Below are positions 1 to 11,707 of a stretch of DNA of 64,000 bases, in pieces; position 1 is the stretch's first letter, and each line of letters starts with the position of its first letter. Source of the stretch: Nematostella vectensis (taxonomy: Eukaryota; Cnidaria; Anthozoa; Actiniaria; Edwardsiidae); assembly GCF_932526225.1 (NCBI RefSeq), contig NC_064041.1, positions 370,001 to 434,000 on the forward strand, read 5' to 3'. The position numbers were made by a program, and so were the translations under genes. The notes under the pieces are model-generated. The model was given only the letters and a program-made list of their open reading frames with translations, made no database searches and was not told the origin of the DNA.

Positions 1-150
1 AGTCTGCTGCCAGGAAAAAGCACAAGAATGTCAATCACCAGCTTGCGTCCCGACATGCACTCCGGCATGTCCACAAGTCTGCTGCCAGCAAAAAGCACAA
101 GAATGTCAATCACCAGCTTGCGTCCCGACATGCACTCCGGCATGTCCTCA
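1..150 (+). repeat. 75-bp direct duplication encoding MCRDs
   Basis: Bases 1-75 and 76-150 differ at only a few positions. Each unit encodes 25 residues containing one MCRD, so the reading frame is kept. The array may continue to the left of the window. Confidence 0.9.
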
Positions 151-1465
151 AATCTGTTGCCGGAAATCGAAGATTGAGCTTCTTATCAAAAAAGCGCAAA
201 TTCCTGAAGGCGCAATACAAAAGCGCACAAAGATTCCATCGAACATGAAGCAGAGTTGCTCGTGCGACATGACTTGTAGTGGTGACTCCAGTAAGGCTTG
301 TCACGAGAAATGCAAGTGCAAGCCTGATGTTGAGCCTGCCTCTCAGCATTCCAGGGTCAATAAAGTCAGTTATGGATACGGTCTAAGGCTAGGCTTGTCC
401 GAGATGCCGGAGAGCAAGATCCAGCGGCTGGAGAAGACGTTCTCAAGCTGGATGAAAAGTGCCGAAGAGATGGGAACAGCGGGGAAGAAAACCAGGCTGG
501 GAAAACACGACAATAGTCTTGAAGGAGAGAGGTTCAAGTTTATCGATAAGATGTTAAAGAACTACGAGTATTACCGTAAAAGGGAGTCTTATTTGGAAAA
601 GCTGCAAAAGAAACACGCTCAGTTAAACAAACAACACGATCATTTGCAGAAACTGCTCAAAGCGAAGCTTCACGGTAAGGGAATAAAGGAATTGCACAAT
701 ACAACGCACGCAAAGGTTAACGAGAGCTCAAAAGATCTTCAAACCACCGTCAAGGCTTTAAAGAAGAAACTAGTGGATTTGTTGAAGCGACAGAAGAAGC
801 TGAAGAAACAGCAAGACTTGATTTCATCTGAGGTGACGAAAGACGAGGGCTACTTTAATGAGATGAATCAAGCAGCCGCTCTGGCAGCCATGAGTGGAGT
901 CAGGCCTGCCGGGCCACAAGAACAGGAGCAGCAAGAAGCGACAATGGAGCAGTTACAGCAGATACAACAATACATGAGTGCCAGACCGATCCCAGAATCC
1001 CTATGGAACATATTCTATCAGAATTCTGACCAATACGACAGCGGTGCATCACCTCGCTCACTAGCAGACCCACGAGAAAGTGACGAAGACTTAATTGATA
1101 ACGGAGTCTTTGGCGGGATACCATCGTATGCTAATTACCTACCGAATGATGGCCGACAGCTGTTCGAAGAAAGCCCGGTGATAAGCCCGAGTGATCTGAT
1201 GACAGGGTATAATGGTGGAGGTGCTGCTGGCGAAGATTCCCGGACGAACTTCGGCAGTCCCGATGGTTTGACGGCCAGAAGTTCAATGAGTCGTGGTTAT
1301 GGAGAAGACTCCTCGCCTTTCTCCTGGCGGAATGTGGACAAAGATGAGTCTACTACGTTAGATAAGAAATCTACACAGCCCACTACGGAGCTATCTCATG
1401 TTCATTTGAGCAAGAAGACGAAAACGGGGAAGAAGAGAAATCGCAAACATTATACAAACCAGTAA
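2..1465 (+). CDS. MCRD and coiled-coil protein, 5' end outside window
   Basis: The frame is open from the window edge to a TAA stop (487 residues visible). It begins inside one MCRD (VCC), followed by two complete ones with the spacing C-x4-C-x3-C-x3-C-x3-CC (residues 10-28 and 35-53), then a different Cys-rich patch around residues 84-103 (CSCDMTC, CHEKCKC). Residues of roughly 180-280 are Lys/Glu/Leu-rich with heptad character (for example LEKLQKKHAQL) and should form a coiled coil. The tail is acidic and Ser/Gly-rich and ends in basic residues. MCRDs are known from minicollagens, NOWA and related nematocyst proteins, where they cross-link by disulfide exchange in the capsule wall. There are no Gly-X-Y collagen triplets here, so it is not a minicollagen in the part seen. 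The role in the nematocyst is inferred from the domain. An ATG at 245 exists but would discard the MCRDs, so I treat the start as upstream. Confidence 0.8.
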   Translation, partial: VCCQEKAQECQSPACVPTCTPACPQVCCQQKAQECQSPACVPTCTPACPQICCRKSKIELLIKKAQIPEGAIQKRTKIPSNMKQSCSCDMTCSGDSSKACHEKCKCKPDVEPASQHSRVNKVSYGYGLRLGLSEMPESKIQRLEKTFSSWMKSAEEMGTAGKKTRLGKHDNSLEGERFKFIDKMLKNYEYYRKRESYLEKLQKKHAQLNKQHDHLQKLLKAKLHGKGIKELHNTTHAKVNESSKDLQTTVKALKKKLVDLLKRQKKLKKQQDLISSEVTKDEGYFNEMNQAAALAAMSGVRPAGPQEQEQQEATMEQLQQIQQYMSARPIPESLWNIFYQNSDQYDSGASPRSLADPRESDEDLIDNGVFGGIPSYANYLPNDGRQLFEESPVISPSDLMTGYNGGGAAGEDSRTNFGSPDGLTARSSMSRGYGEDSSPFSWRNVDKDESTTLDKKSTQPTTELSHVHLSKKTKTGKKRNRKHYTNQ

Positions 1466-2990
1466 CAATGATTACATTTTAGCTTTCATTGTTACTTCTG
1501 TCCCTTATAATTTAATATTCAAGACCGAAATGCTCTCAGTATAGAAATTGACCTCAATCTCCTAGATTTAGCTAGTTCTGTAAAGACCATCTGAAAAGAC
1601 CATCTGAAAACACAAGCAAGCAAGCGAAAGATAAAGAGACGGTGGATAACAGTTATGGAAACAAAAACACTTAACTTATCACTAGATCATCGTTCGCGCT
1701 TAAACATTGACAAGGTTCGTTCTATGCGCATGCGCGGACCTGCAGACTGATTTTCCAAAGTCATAAGCACCGTCGTGAACCAGCTATCTGTTGTGACATC
1801 GAAAGTTATAATCAAATATTTTAATCATATACATTATATTAAAAAGTTACCTCATTTGGAAAAGTTATTTGACTGGCTTTCTTTACTTTTCTTGTTGCTA
1901 TAGCAATGAGAAATGAACAAAATATAGTAAAGTAAGATAAAAATAAATACAAATGAAACGTAAGCTAAATAAAAGAAACAAATTAATATAAAAAAAAACA
2001 AAGTCTGTCTCTGCTCATTAATTATCAAATCTAGTGATAGTATTCATGATTCGTGGTTCGGGTCACGTTCAGCATCTTTTTCCTGTATCCGCCATTGCGG
2101 ATAAAGACTACTTATGCAACAAAGCTTGTGTCCTCTTATATTCCACGGATTACGTCACAGTGTGTCTTGAACAACAGTCACGCAAATCGACTCCGTGTCG
2201 TCACGCATCCGGGGATTTTTAGTTGACCGACGCAAGTAAAAATGAGGTCTATTTGACAAATAGTCTTAATTGGTTCTTCGTAACATAAAAAGGCATAAAA
2301 AGAAAGGTAACTAAACGTTAATTGTTTTTTCTTTTTATTAACTCTGAACTCTAAAGAACACTGTTCTCTTTCCGCCAACTAAGCCTAAAATTTGATTGAT
2401 TTGGATATTGAAATTGAAATCCAAATAGCTCGAGTTACTTCTATACAATTTTAATCAAATTTGTAGGTTTTCATACTGTCTGTTGTTACACCGTCAGCAT
2501 CTTTCTTCGTCTACAGTCTTTGGTTTCGACTGCGCTAAGAGCGATAACTCATAAAGTAGAGTCGCTTGATCGTAATAAGCGCGGAAATAAGTTGGTTATT
2601 AAAATAGTGTGAGGATTTGTTCGTCTATTGTTTGTGTTTGGTTGTTTTTTTCGAAGAAAGTTTTCGTCCTTGATATAAATATCATAAAATGGTTATCATA
2701 TCGACGTCTTCTTATTGTTTGCATGCTCGCTATACCCAATGATAACGGGAGTTTATTGCTACTCATGCTCATGGTATTTACTTATTTATATTATTTTTTG
2801 TTCCCGATGAACCACGGGTCCTTTTGTCCCTTCCCTCGCTCTATATGTGCTGTGCCCTCGTTAGCGTCTGTTCTTCATAATGATCATGCCCACTATACAC
2901 AGGTTCCTTCAGTTCTTCTACTTTGGTACTTACCTAGCTATGTCTTTGTTCTGCCCACATTAACGCGTATCCCTTGCATGTTCGCTGCAG
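1466..2990. other. Intergenic, no supported gene
   Basis: AT-rich sequence between two genes on the same strand. The first exon(s) of the FN2/MCRD gene, including any signal peptide, should lie here, but I found no convincing one. An open frame runs into the first FN2 exon from 2609 without a stop; its translation does not look like a protein and the exon has a good acceptor at 2990. Confidence 0.5.
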
Positions 2991-3167
2991 TGCTCGGCTG
3001 CTCGCCCACGCATGGCGGTAATTCAGAAGGCGCATGCTGCATGTTTCCCTTTGTCTACCAAAACACCACATACAACAGCTGTACCAACACTGATGCCTCT
3101 AACGGGCAGCACTGGTGCGCAACTACCGGCAACTACGAACAAGACCAGAAGTGGGGCTACTGCCAAG
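2991..3167 (+). CDS. FN2 exon 1
   Basis: Acceptor ctgcag and donor CAAG|GTACAG bound 59 codons. The domain shows the FN2 signature: [19 protein letters not shown] at the start, the C of NSC, then WCATT and KWGYC. All four canonical cysteines and the aromatic residues are present. Confidence 0.8.
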
Positions 3168-6100
3168 GTACAGGCAACTGCTACAGATGTACGGTTCAAT
3201 CGAGAAATGGTGATGCGAGGTGATAACGTGGTATTGTAAGGCGAGGTGACAACTTCGTATGGTAAGGCGAGGTGATAACGTGGTATGGTAAGGCGAGGTA
3301 ATAACGTGGCATTGTAAGGCGAGGTAATAACGTGGTATGGTAAGGCGAGGTAATAAAGTGGTATGGTAAGGCGACGTGATAACGTGGTATGGTAAGGCGA
3401 GGTGATAACGTGGTATGGTAAGGCGAGGTAATAACGTGGTATGGTAAGGCGACGTAATAACGTGGTATGGTAAGGCGAGGTAATAACGTGGTATGGTAAG
3501 GCGAGGTAATAAAGTGGTATGGTAAGGCAAGGTAAAACGTGATATGGTAAGGCGATGTGATAACGTGGTATGGTAAGGCGAGGTAATAACGTGGTATGGT
3601 CAGTCGAGGTGATAACGTGGTACGTTAAGGCGAGTTAATAACGTGGTATGGTAAGGCGAGGAGATAACGTGATATAATTAGGCGAGGTAATAACGTGATA
3701 TGGTAAGGCGAGGTGATAACGTGGTATGGTAAGGCGAGGTAATAACGTGGTATGGTCAGTCGAGGTGATAACGTGGTATGGTAAGGCGAGGTAATAACGT
3801 GGTATGGTAAGGCGAGGAGATAACGTGATATGGTAAGGCAAGGTGATAACGTGGTATGGTAAGGCGAGGTGATAACGTGGTATGGTAAGGCGAGGTGATA
3901 ACGTGGTATGGTAAGGCGAGGTAATAATGTGGTATGGTAAGGCGTGGTAATAACGTGGTATGGTAAGGCAAGGTGATAACGTGGTATGGTAAGGCGAGGT
4001 AATAACGTGGTATAGTAAGGCGAGGTAATAACATGGTATGATTAGGCGAGGTAATAACGTGGTATGGTAAGGCGAGGAGATAACGTGATATAATTAGGCG
4101 AGGTAATAACGTGGTATGGTAAGGCGAGGTGATAACGTGGTATGGTAAGGCGAGGTGATAACGTAGTATGATAAGGCGAGGTGATAACGTGGTATGGTCA
4201 GGCGAGGTGATAATGTGGTATGATAAGGCGAGGTAATATCGTGGTATGGTCAGTCGAGGTGATAACGTGGTATGGTAAGGCGAGGTGATAACGTGGTATG
4301 GTAAGGCGAGGTAATAACGTGGTATGGTAAGGCGACGTGATAACGTGGTATGGTAAGGCGAGGTAATAACGTGGTATGGTAAGGCGAGGTAATAAAGTGG
4401 TATGGTAAGGCAAGGTAAAACGTGTTATGGTAAGGCGAGGTGATAACGTGGTATGGTAAGGCGAGGTGATAACGTGGTATGGTAAGGCGAGGTAATAACG
4501 TGGTATGGTCAGTCGAGGTGATAACGTGGTATGGTAAGGCGAGGTAATAACGTGGTATGGTAAGGCGAGGAGATAACGTGATATAATTAGGCGAGGTAAT
4601 AACGTGGTATGGTAAGGCAAGGTGATAACGTGGTATGGTAAGGAGAGGTGATAACGTGGTATGGTAAGGCGAGGTGATAACGTGGTATGGTAAGGCGAGG
4701 TAATAACGTCGTATGGTAAGGCGAGGTGATAACGTCGTATGGTAAGGCGAGGTAATAAAGTGGTATGGTAAGGCGAGGTAATAACGTGGTATGGTAAGGC
4801 AAGGTGATAACGTGGTATGGTAAGGAGAGGTGATAACGTGGTATGTTAAGGCGAGGTGATAACGTGGTATGGTAAGGCGAGGTAATAATGTGGTATGGTA
4901 AGGCGAGGTGATAACGTGGTATGGTAAGGCGAGGTGATAACGTGGTATGTTAAGGCGAGGTGATAACGTGGTATGGTAAGGCGAGGTAATAACGTCGTAT
5001 GGTAAGGCAAGGTGATAACGTGGTATGGTAAGGCGAGGTGATAACGTGGTATGGTAAGGCGAGGTAATAACGTCGTATGGTAAGGCGAGGTGATAACGTC
5101 GTATGGTAAGGCGAGGTAATAACGTGGTATGGTAAGGCGAGATGATAACGTGGTATGGTAAGGCGAGGTGATAATGTGGTATGGTAAGGCGAGGTAATAA
5201 CGTGGTATGGTAAGGCAAGGTGATAACGTGGTATGGTAAGGCGAGGTAATAACGTGGTATGGTCAGTCGAGGTGATAACGTGGTATGGTAAGGCGAGGTA
5301 ATAACGTGGTATGGTAAGGCGAGGAGATAACGTGATATAATTAGGCGAGGTAATAACGTGATATGGTAAGGCGAGGTGATAACGTGGTATGGTAAGGAGA
5401 GGTGATAACGTGGTATGGTAAGGCGAGGTAATAACGTGGTATGGTAAGGCGAGGTAATAACGTCGTATGGTAAGGCGAGGTGATAACGTGGTATGGTAAG
5501 GCAAGGTGATAACGTGGTATGGTAAGGCGAGGTAATAACGTGGTATGGTCAGTCGAGGTGATAACGTGGTATGGTAAGGCAAGGTGATAACGTGGTATGG
5601 TAAGGCGAGGTAATAACGTCGTATGGTAAGGCGAGGTGATAATGTGGTATGGTAAGGCGAGGTAATAACGTGGTATGGTAAGGCAAGGTGATAACGTTGT
5701 ATGGTAAGGAGAGGTGATAACGTCGTATGGTAAGGCGAGGTAATAACGTGGTATGGTCAGTCGAGGTGATAACGTGGTATGGTAAGGCGAGGTAAAAACG
5801 TGGTATGGTCAGTCGAGGTGATAACGTGGTATGGTAAGGCGAGGTAATAACGTGGTATGGTAAGGCGAGGAGATAACGTGATATAATTAGGCGAGGTAAT
5901 AACGTGGTATGGTAAGGCAAGGTGATAACGTGGTATGGTAAGGAGAGGTGATAACGTGGTATGGTAAGGCGAGGTGATAACGTGGTATGGTAAGGCGAGG
6001 TAAAAACTTGGTATGGTCAGTCGAGGTGATAACGTGGTATGGTAAGGCGAGGTAATAACGTGGTATGGTAAGGCGAGGAGATAACGTGATATAATTAGGC

Positions 6101-9100
6101 GAGGTAATAACGTGGTATGGTAAGGCGAGGTAATAACGTGATATGGTAAGGCGAGGTGATAACGTGGTATGGTAAGGCGAGGTAAAAACGTGGTATGGTC
6201 AGTCGAGGTGATAACGTGGTATGGTAAGGCGAGGTAATAACGTGGTATGGTAAGGCGAGGAGATAACGTGATATAATTAGGCGAGGTAATAACGTGGTAT
6301 GGTAAGGCAAGGTGATAACGTGGTATGGTAAGGAGAGGTGATAACGTGGTATGGTAAGGCGAGGTGATAACGTGGTATGGTAAGGCGAGGTAATAATGTT
6401 GTATGGTAAGGCGAGGTAATAACATGGTATGATAAGGCGAGGTAATAACGTGGTATGGTAAGGCGAGGAGATAACGTGATATAATTAGGCGAGGTAATAA
6501 CGTGGTATGGTAAGGCGAGGTGATAACGTGGTATGGTAAGGCGAGGTGATAACGTGGTATGATAAGGCGAGGTGATAACGTGGTATGGTCAGGCGAGGTG
6601 ATAATGTGGTATGATAAGGCGAGGTAATAACGTGGTATGGTCAGTCGAGGTGATAACGTGGTATGGTAAGGCGAGGTGATAAGGTGGTATGGTAAGGCGA
6701 GGTAATAACGTGGTATGGGAAGGCGAGGTAATAACGTGGTATGGGAAGGCGAGGTAATAACGTGATATGGTAAGGCGAGTTGGTAACGCGGTGTGGTGAT
6801 GGGGAAGTTGAGCAAACGGCCTTGCTTTGCCTTTGTGTCACCCATTACCTTTCACCAATAGATTGTTGAGGGTGGGCAAGGAGCATAGGGTAAAAGGGTG
6901 TGGCAATTTTCAGGGGGTAGTCATTGGGCAGTAATGGTGCAAGATTTCACAGTGCTCTTTGAGAGAGAATATGTCAACATCTATGTATCTAAGTATCTTT
7001 GGTCCATAGGATGTCACCAGACCCATGGCGGTAACAGTAACGGTGCGTGCTGCCAGATGCCTTTCATGTACAAAGGAATGATCTACAAACGCTGTATCAA
7101 GGGGGAGAGGGACAGGCCGTGGTGTGGCACTACCTACAACTACGATGATGATCAGAAATGGGGATATTGCAAAGGTGAGGCTCCCCCATTAAAGGGGCTA
7201 CCGTTGGGCACGGTATACCAAACGATCCACCAACAGAGAAAATCGGAAGATCGACCGTTAATTGAGTACTTGACGTATTAGCACCACTAACAGGCCCGTA
7301 GATAGAATAGAGTGTCACGAATATGAGCAATGTCCTGGAATGTATTAACCCGACTGCCTGAGTGAATATCTTCCATTGACTTTGTAGCGCACTCGAAGCA
7401 CATACACAAGCCAACAAGCGGCATAGAGTATCACAAACATGTGCAATGTCCCGTCTCATGTAAGACCGACTGTACAACGACGTGCCCCGCAAGCTGTTGC
7501 TCGCTACCGACAAGTACCGTTACACTCCCTACCACTCCTGCCACATGCCCCGACAGCTGCCTCCAGGCCTGTCAGCCCTCATGTCCTAGCAACTGCTGCA
7601 TCTACACCCCTTCCTCACCCCTACCACCTCCACCTCCTCCACTCATTAGCTGGGTTCCTCCCCAAACCCCTCCTGTTCAAGTGATACCCCCTCCAGTACA
7701 GGCGTACTCCCCTCCATCGCCTCCTCCTCCCGTTTACCCTATCAGCTACCCAATCAGGACCTCACCTCCTATCAATGCCTATCCCCGTCCTGCTGTGATG
7801 GTATCTCCCCCGATGTACCTTAGACCCCCACCTCCACCTGTGGCAGCTCCGCCCTACCCTGTCCGATACGTGAGCGGCACTAGAGTGCCGTGCTTGTTCA
7901 TCTGTTACTCCATATGCATGGGCACATGTCCCGTGTCATGCTGCTCGACCAAACAACAGGCTTACTATTCATACCAACCTTCCGCACCCCCACCCCCTCC
8001 GTACTACTCCCCACCCTCCCCCCTACAGACCCTGCAATGTCCCAAAGGATGTAACAGCAAGTGCTCGGGATACTGCCCGGTGAGATGCTGCACATCCGGG
8101 ACTCTGAAATATATGGCAAAGCGCTATCGAACCCAAAACCTGCTCGAACGACGAACGAACCCCGCGAAGCCGTCTCGGACTTACAAGCGAGTCAGTACCA
8201 GGCTCCAGCCCCCGCCCATTCCAATCTCGCGCCTCGTGACCCCGGGATCGAGGGCCTGCCCTGCCGTGTGCAGCATTCACTGTACACGAGCTTGTTCACG
8301 TGACTGCTGCATGACTCGTCACAATGGTAACACTTTACCGAATCACATGCTCGACAGTAGTAGACATGACTCGACCGACTTGAAGATCAAAGGTACATAT
8401 ACGGTGTATGTTTTCTTAATGCAGCGCTTAGAAAAATGTTTAAAAGGAGCGTTTAATGATAAATCACTTGATTGAGCCAAATCTTGAAATATCTAAGCAA
8501 CTTCATAAACGCGACCTCTAGGCGGCCTTTTTTTCTCGGGGGACCAGTAAAATCCCAGCACGTTACGAGTTTATTTACTTTTCCCAGTGTCAAGAGAGCA
8601 CGAGTGGTCTGGTTAGGTGCTTGCGTCTTTCTGAGTTCATGTCTCGACCCAGTGTTTCATGTTTTGCTGTATGCATCTGCATTTGTTATCTATAGAAGTT
8701 CCTGTCATCGCTGGATTTAATCTATTATAACAAACAATTAGTGCCTAAAAGCACCTTTCGATTTGACATTTCATTTTGCATTGAATACGTGTTTGTTACG
8801 TGTAGCTGGGATGCTGATTTTCGAGGGGGCAAATACGTTTTGATAAGAGGTAGACAACGGCGAGAATAAACTATCTCCGGGCGACTGGCCCGGAAACCAA
8901 TGATAAAAGAAACACACATACTAGTGCAAGATTGCAAGACTCAAAGCTTTTTATATCTTCTGTAAATCAGATTGTAACGGAGGAGTGCCAACGCTTGGAG
9001 GAAATGCCGGAGGCCAGTGTTGTGCATTTCCATTTATTTACAAAGGCAAAGTGTATAACAAGTGCACTTCTCGGGACTCGCTGGACAAATGGTGCGCGGT

Positions 9101-9149
9101 CACGCCCTTATACGACGTGGACAAACGATGGGGAGTGTGCATTTGGTAA
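2991..9149 (+). CDS. FN2 and multi-MCRD protein gene (four exons resolved)
   Basis: Four exons are joined by GT/AG introns whose phases agree: 2991-3167, 7010-7174, 7427-8392 and 8971-9149. The order is FN2, FN2, one large exon with five MCRDs and proline runs, then FN2. The first three exons are phase 1 at both ends, the usual layout for shuffled extracellular modules. FN2 domains are small disulfide-bonded collagen-binding folds; MCRDs are nematocyst-wall cross-linking domains. A protein with MCRDs and polyproline but no collagen triplets resembles the non-collagenous MCRD proteins described from Hydra capsules. The 5' exon and signal peptide were not found. The last exon either stops at TAA (9147-9149) or splices at the overlapping GTAAGT. 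Capsule-wall location is inference. Confidence 0.75.
3215..6785 (+). repeat. 26-bp minisatellite, about 137 copies
   Basis: Head-to-tail copies of a unit close to GGTAAGGCGAGGTGATAACG plus TGGTAT, starting about 50 bases after the FN2 exon 1 donor and filling that intron. 26 is not a multiple of 3 and the complement lacks stops in all frames, so long minus-strand open frames appear; these are artefacts. Variants such as GTCAGTCGAGG and GATATAATTAGG recur in blocks, giving a higher-order pattern. Confidence 0.95.
7010..7174 (+). CDS. FN2 exon 2
   Basis: Acceptor ccatag, donor AAAG|GTGAGG, 55 codons, phase 1 at both ends. Reads [19 protein letters not shown], then KRC, WCGTT and KWGYC. It is close to exon 1, including the THGGN motif, so the two are probably a duplication. 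Confidence 0.85.
7427..8392 (+). CDS. Five-MCRD, polyproline exon
   Basis: 322 codons, phase 1 at both ends. Five C-x3-C-x3-C-x3-C-x3-CC domains lie near 7447-7501, 7540-7600, 7889-7945, 8037-8092 and 8256-8311 (for example [18 protein letters not shown]). Between domains 2 and 4 the sequence is Pro/Tyr/Ser-rich with runs of up to six prolines, like the polyproline spacers of minicollagens. Between domains 4 and 5 it is basic. There is no Gly-X-Y stretch. Confidence 0.85.
8971..9149 (+). CDS. FN2 exon 4, possible terminal exon
   Basis: Acceptor gtaaatcag. Reads [20 protein letters not shown], then NKC, KWCAVT and RWGVCIW, a full FN2 domain. The stop TAA at 9147-9149 sits inside a consensus donor (TTTG|GTAAGT). 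Splicing there would leave phase 2, unlike the phase 1 junctions before it, which favours the stop. Confidence 0.75.
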
Positions 9150-9269
9150 GTCACGTTTTTGTGATGTAGTTAGCGTAAGTCATCATTCTGCATCGTGTCG
9201 ACATTCTTCCTGCGTTTTGTTTAACTGTCATCGTATTTGTAGATATCAGTATGTTTATTGAATCGGTGC

Positions 9270-9737
9270 TGTCATCATGGTCTTTATCATCCTTATTATT
9301 ATTTTTATCATCACAAATATCATTCTCATAACCATCGTCCTTGAGATGTCTCCATATCACATACCTCCATATCACCTTTTATATCTAACTTGAAAAAGCA
9401 CTAAACTAAACTAAAGTAAAATAATCATTAACAAAGGCACAGACATCATAGATAATAACATTCCATCATAATCATCATCGTCATCATCACCACCACCACC
9501 ACAATCATCATCATTACCACCATCATCATCATCATCATCATCATCACCATCATCATCATTATCAATATCACCATTACTATCATCGTAACCACTACCATCA
9601 TCATCATCATCATCATCACCAACACCATCATTATAATTAATATTACCATTACTATCATCATAACCACTATCATCATCATTATCAATATCACCATTACTAT
9701 CATCATAACCACCATCTTTATCATTATCATCTTCACC

Positions 9738-9768
<31 letters not shown>

Positions 9769-10680
9769 CCACCATCATCATCATTATCAATATCACCATT
9801 ACTATCATCATAACCACCATCATCATCACCACCACCACCATCGTCATTATCAACATCAATATCACCACCACCACCTCCACCATCATCATCATCATCACCA
9901 TCATCATCAATATCACCATTACTATCATCATAACCACCATCATCATCGTCATCACCACCATCATCATCATCATCATTATCAATATCACCATTACTATCAT
10001 CATAACCACCATCATCATCATCATCATCATCACCACCATCATCATCATCATCATTATCAATATCAGCATTACTATCATCATAACCACTACCATCATCATC
10101 ATCATCACCAACACCATCATCATCATTATCAATATCACCATTACTACCATCACCACCATCATCATCATTATCAATATCACCATTACTATCATCATAACCA
10201 CCATCTTTATTATTATCACCACCACCACCATCATCATAATAAATATTACCATTACTATCATCATAACCACTATCATCATAATTGTCAATATCACCATTAC
10301 TATCATCATAACCACCATCTTTATCATTATCCTCTTCACCACCACCATCTTCATAATCAATATCACCATTACTATCATCATAACCATCATCATCATCATC
10401 ATCATCATCACCAACACCATCATCATCATTATCAATATCACCATTACTATCATCATAACCACCATCATTACCATCGTCATCTTTATCATTATCACCATTG
10501 CCGTCATCATTATTATACGGTGTCCTTGTCGTCGTATTGGTTCTAATTATTATCATCATCATCATCATCACGATCAATGTCTTCATCGTATTGATTTTCA
10601 TCATCATCATCATCTTTGTTGTCTTCAATGTCATCCCCGTCAGCAGGATCATCAAACATCATCATTTCAATCTATCATAG
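9270..10680. repeat. CAT/CAC low-complexity array with longer internal unit
   Basis: ATC/ACC trinucleotides are interrupted regularly by a motif near ATCAATATCACCATTACTAT, giving a composite unit of roughly 40-60 bases from about 9464 to 10640. The minus strand is open over 400 codons and would read an Asp/Gly-rich repeat (YDDSNGDIDN), but no splice or start context supports it. Confidence 0.85.
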
Positions 10681-11473
10681 TTCCATCATAAATATTTTAT
10701 GACTTTATTCCAGATGCACTCTACTGTCCACATATAGTTCAAGCGTCGTCATCATCTCTACTGACCGTCTCCCGTGACTGTTCTATTGTAATGTCGTCAT
10801 ATTAAATATGTTTTGTCGTTTTTTGTGGAAATCAAATCGTATGCATTGTATGATCGGAGTAGCGACATGAAATCTATCTAATAAATCATATTTAGAAATC
10901 CTGTCTTTTTATCTTTATAGGTCTGTTTGGGCATTGTTTAGATCAACCATCAATAGCGCTGATAACGGCTTCTTTATTTTCTCATATAATAACATTTTTA
11001 CCTACAAATTTTTCAACTAATGGTTGGTTTTGCTGAGTGTTTGGGCGGAGAGGGTAGTATTTATTGTACAAAAAGTACATTTTCATGATATGAAAATACT
11101 GCTTAATGGAGTCAAAGCAGACGTGGTGGGAGTGCACGCGATTTCTCCGCCCATCCTTGGCTACCCGCCGTGGAAAGGATAATTAACGACTAGCAGCGAC
11201 CTTGTGAGGGCTTAGATATGATGGATTTGGCTTAGTTCATCTTTTAAAGTGATTTAATGATGCAGTATATATCTCTCAGTTCCATGTGAACGTGTTTCTT
11301 CGCCGACGCTTTCTTCGTTTTCCTGTTCCTTGCTTGGATGTTGCTCCTGCGGTCTGTTGTTGGCCTGAAAATGTCACAAATGTCGTAACAAATATTACGG
11401 TAACGTTTCTTTGTGAGTTGCTCGACGCCCGAGTAGATGCTAAATAGACATTCTGCCATACATAACCATCGCG

Positions 11474-11640
11474 CTAAACATACAAGGCATCGCGCCAAAC
11501 ATACAAGGCATCGCGCCAAACATACAAGGCATCGCGCCAAACATACAAGGCATCGCGCCAAACATACAAGGCATCGCGCCAAACATACAAAGCATCGCGC
11601 CAAACATACAAGGCATTGCACTAAACATACAAGGCTTGCG
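11474..11640. repeat. 21-bp tandem repeat, about 8 copies
   Basis: Unit CATACAAGGCATCGCGCCAAA, just downstream of the stop of the Gly-rich gene. The rest of 10681-11707 shows no gene that I can support. Confidence 0.9.
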
Positions 11641-11707
11641 CAAAACCTATGAGGCATTGCACTACTGTCAAAACACAGTAGAGGAATTATTTAATTATAG
11701 AAAGGCC

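Noticed and set aside
2609-2990. Upstream extension of FN2 exon 1 as coding
   Set aside because: Open by chance; poor protein character and a good acceptor at 2990.
3756-6845. Long minus-strand open frames in the 26-bp array
   Set aside because: They arise because the unit has no stop in any minus frame; period is 26 residues (3 x 26 bases), with no splice or start context.
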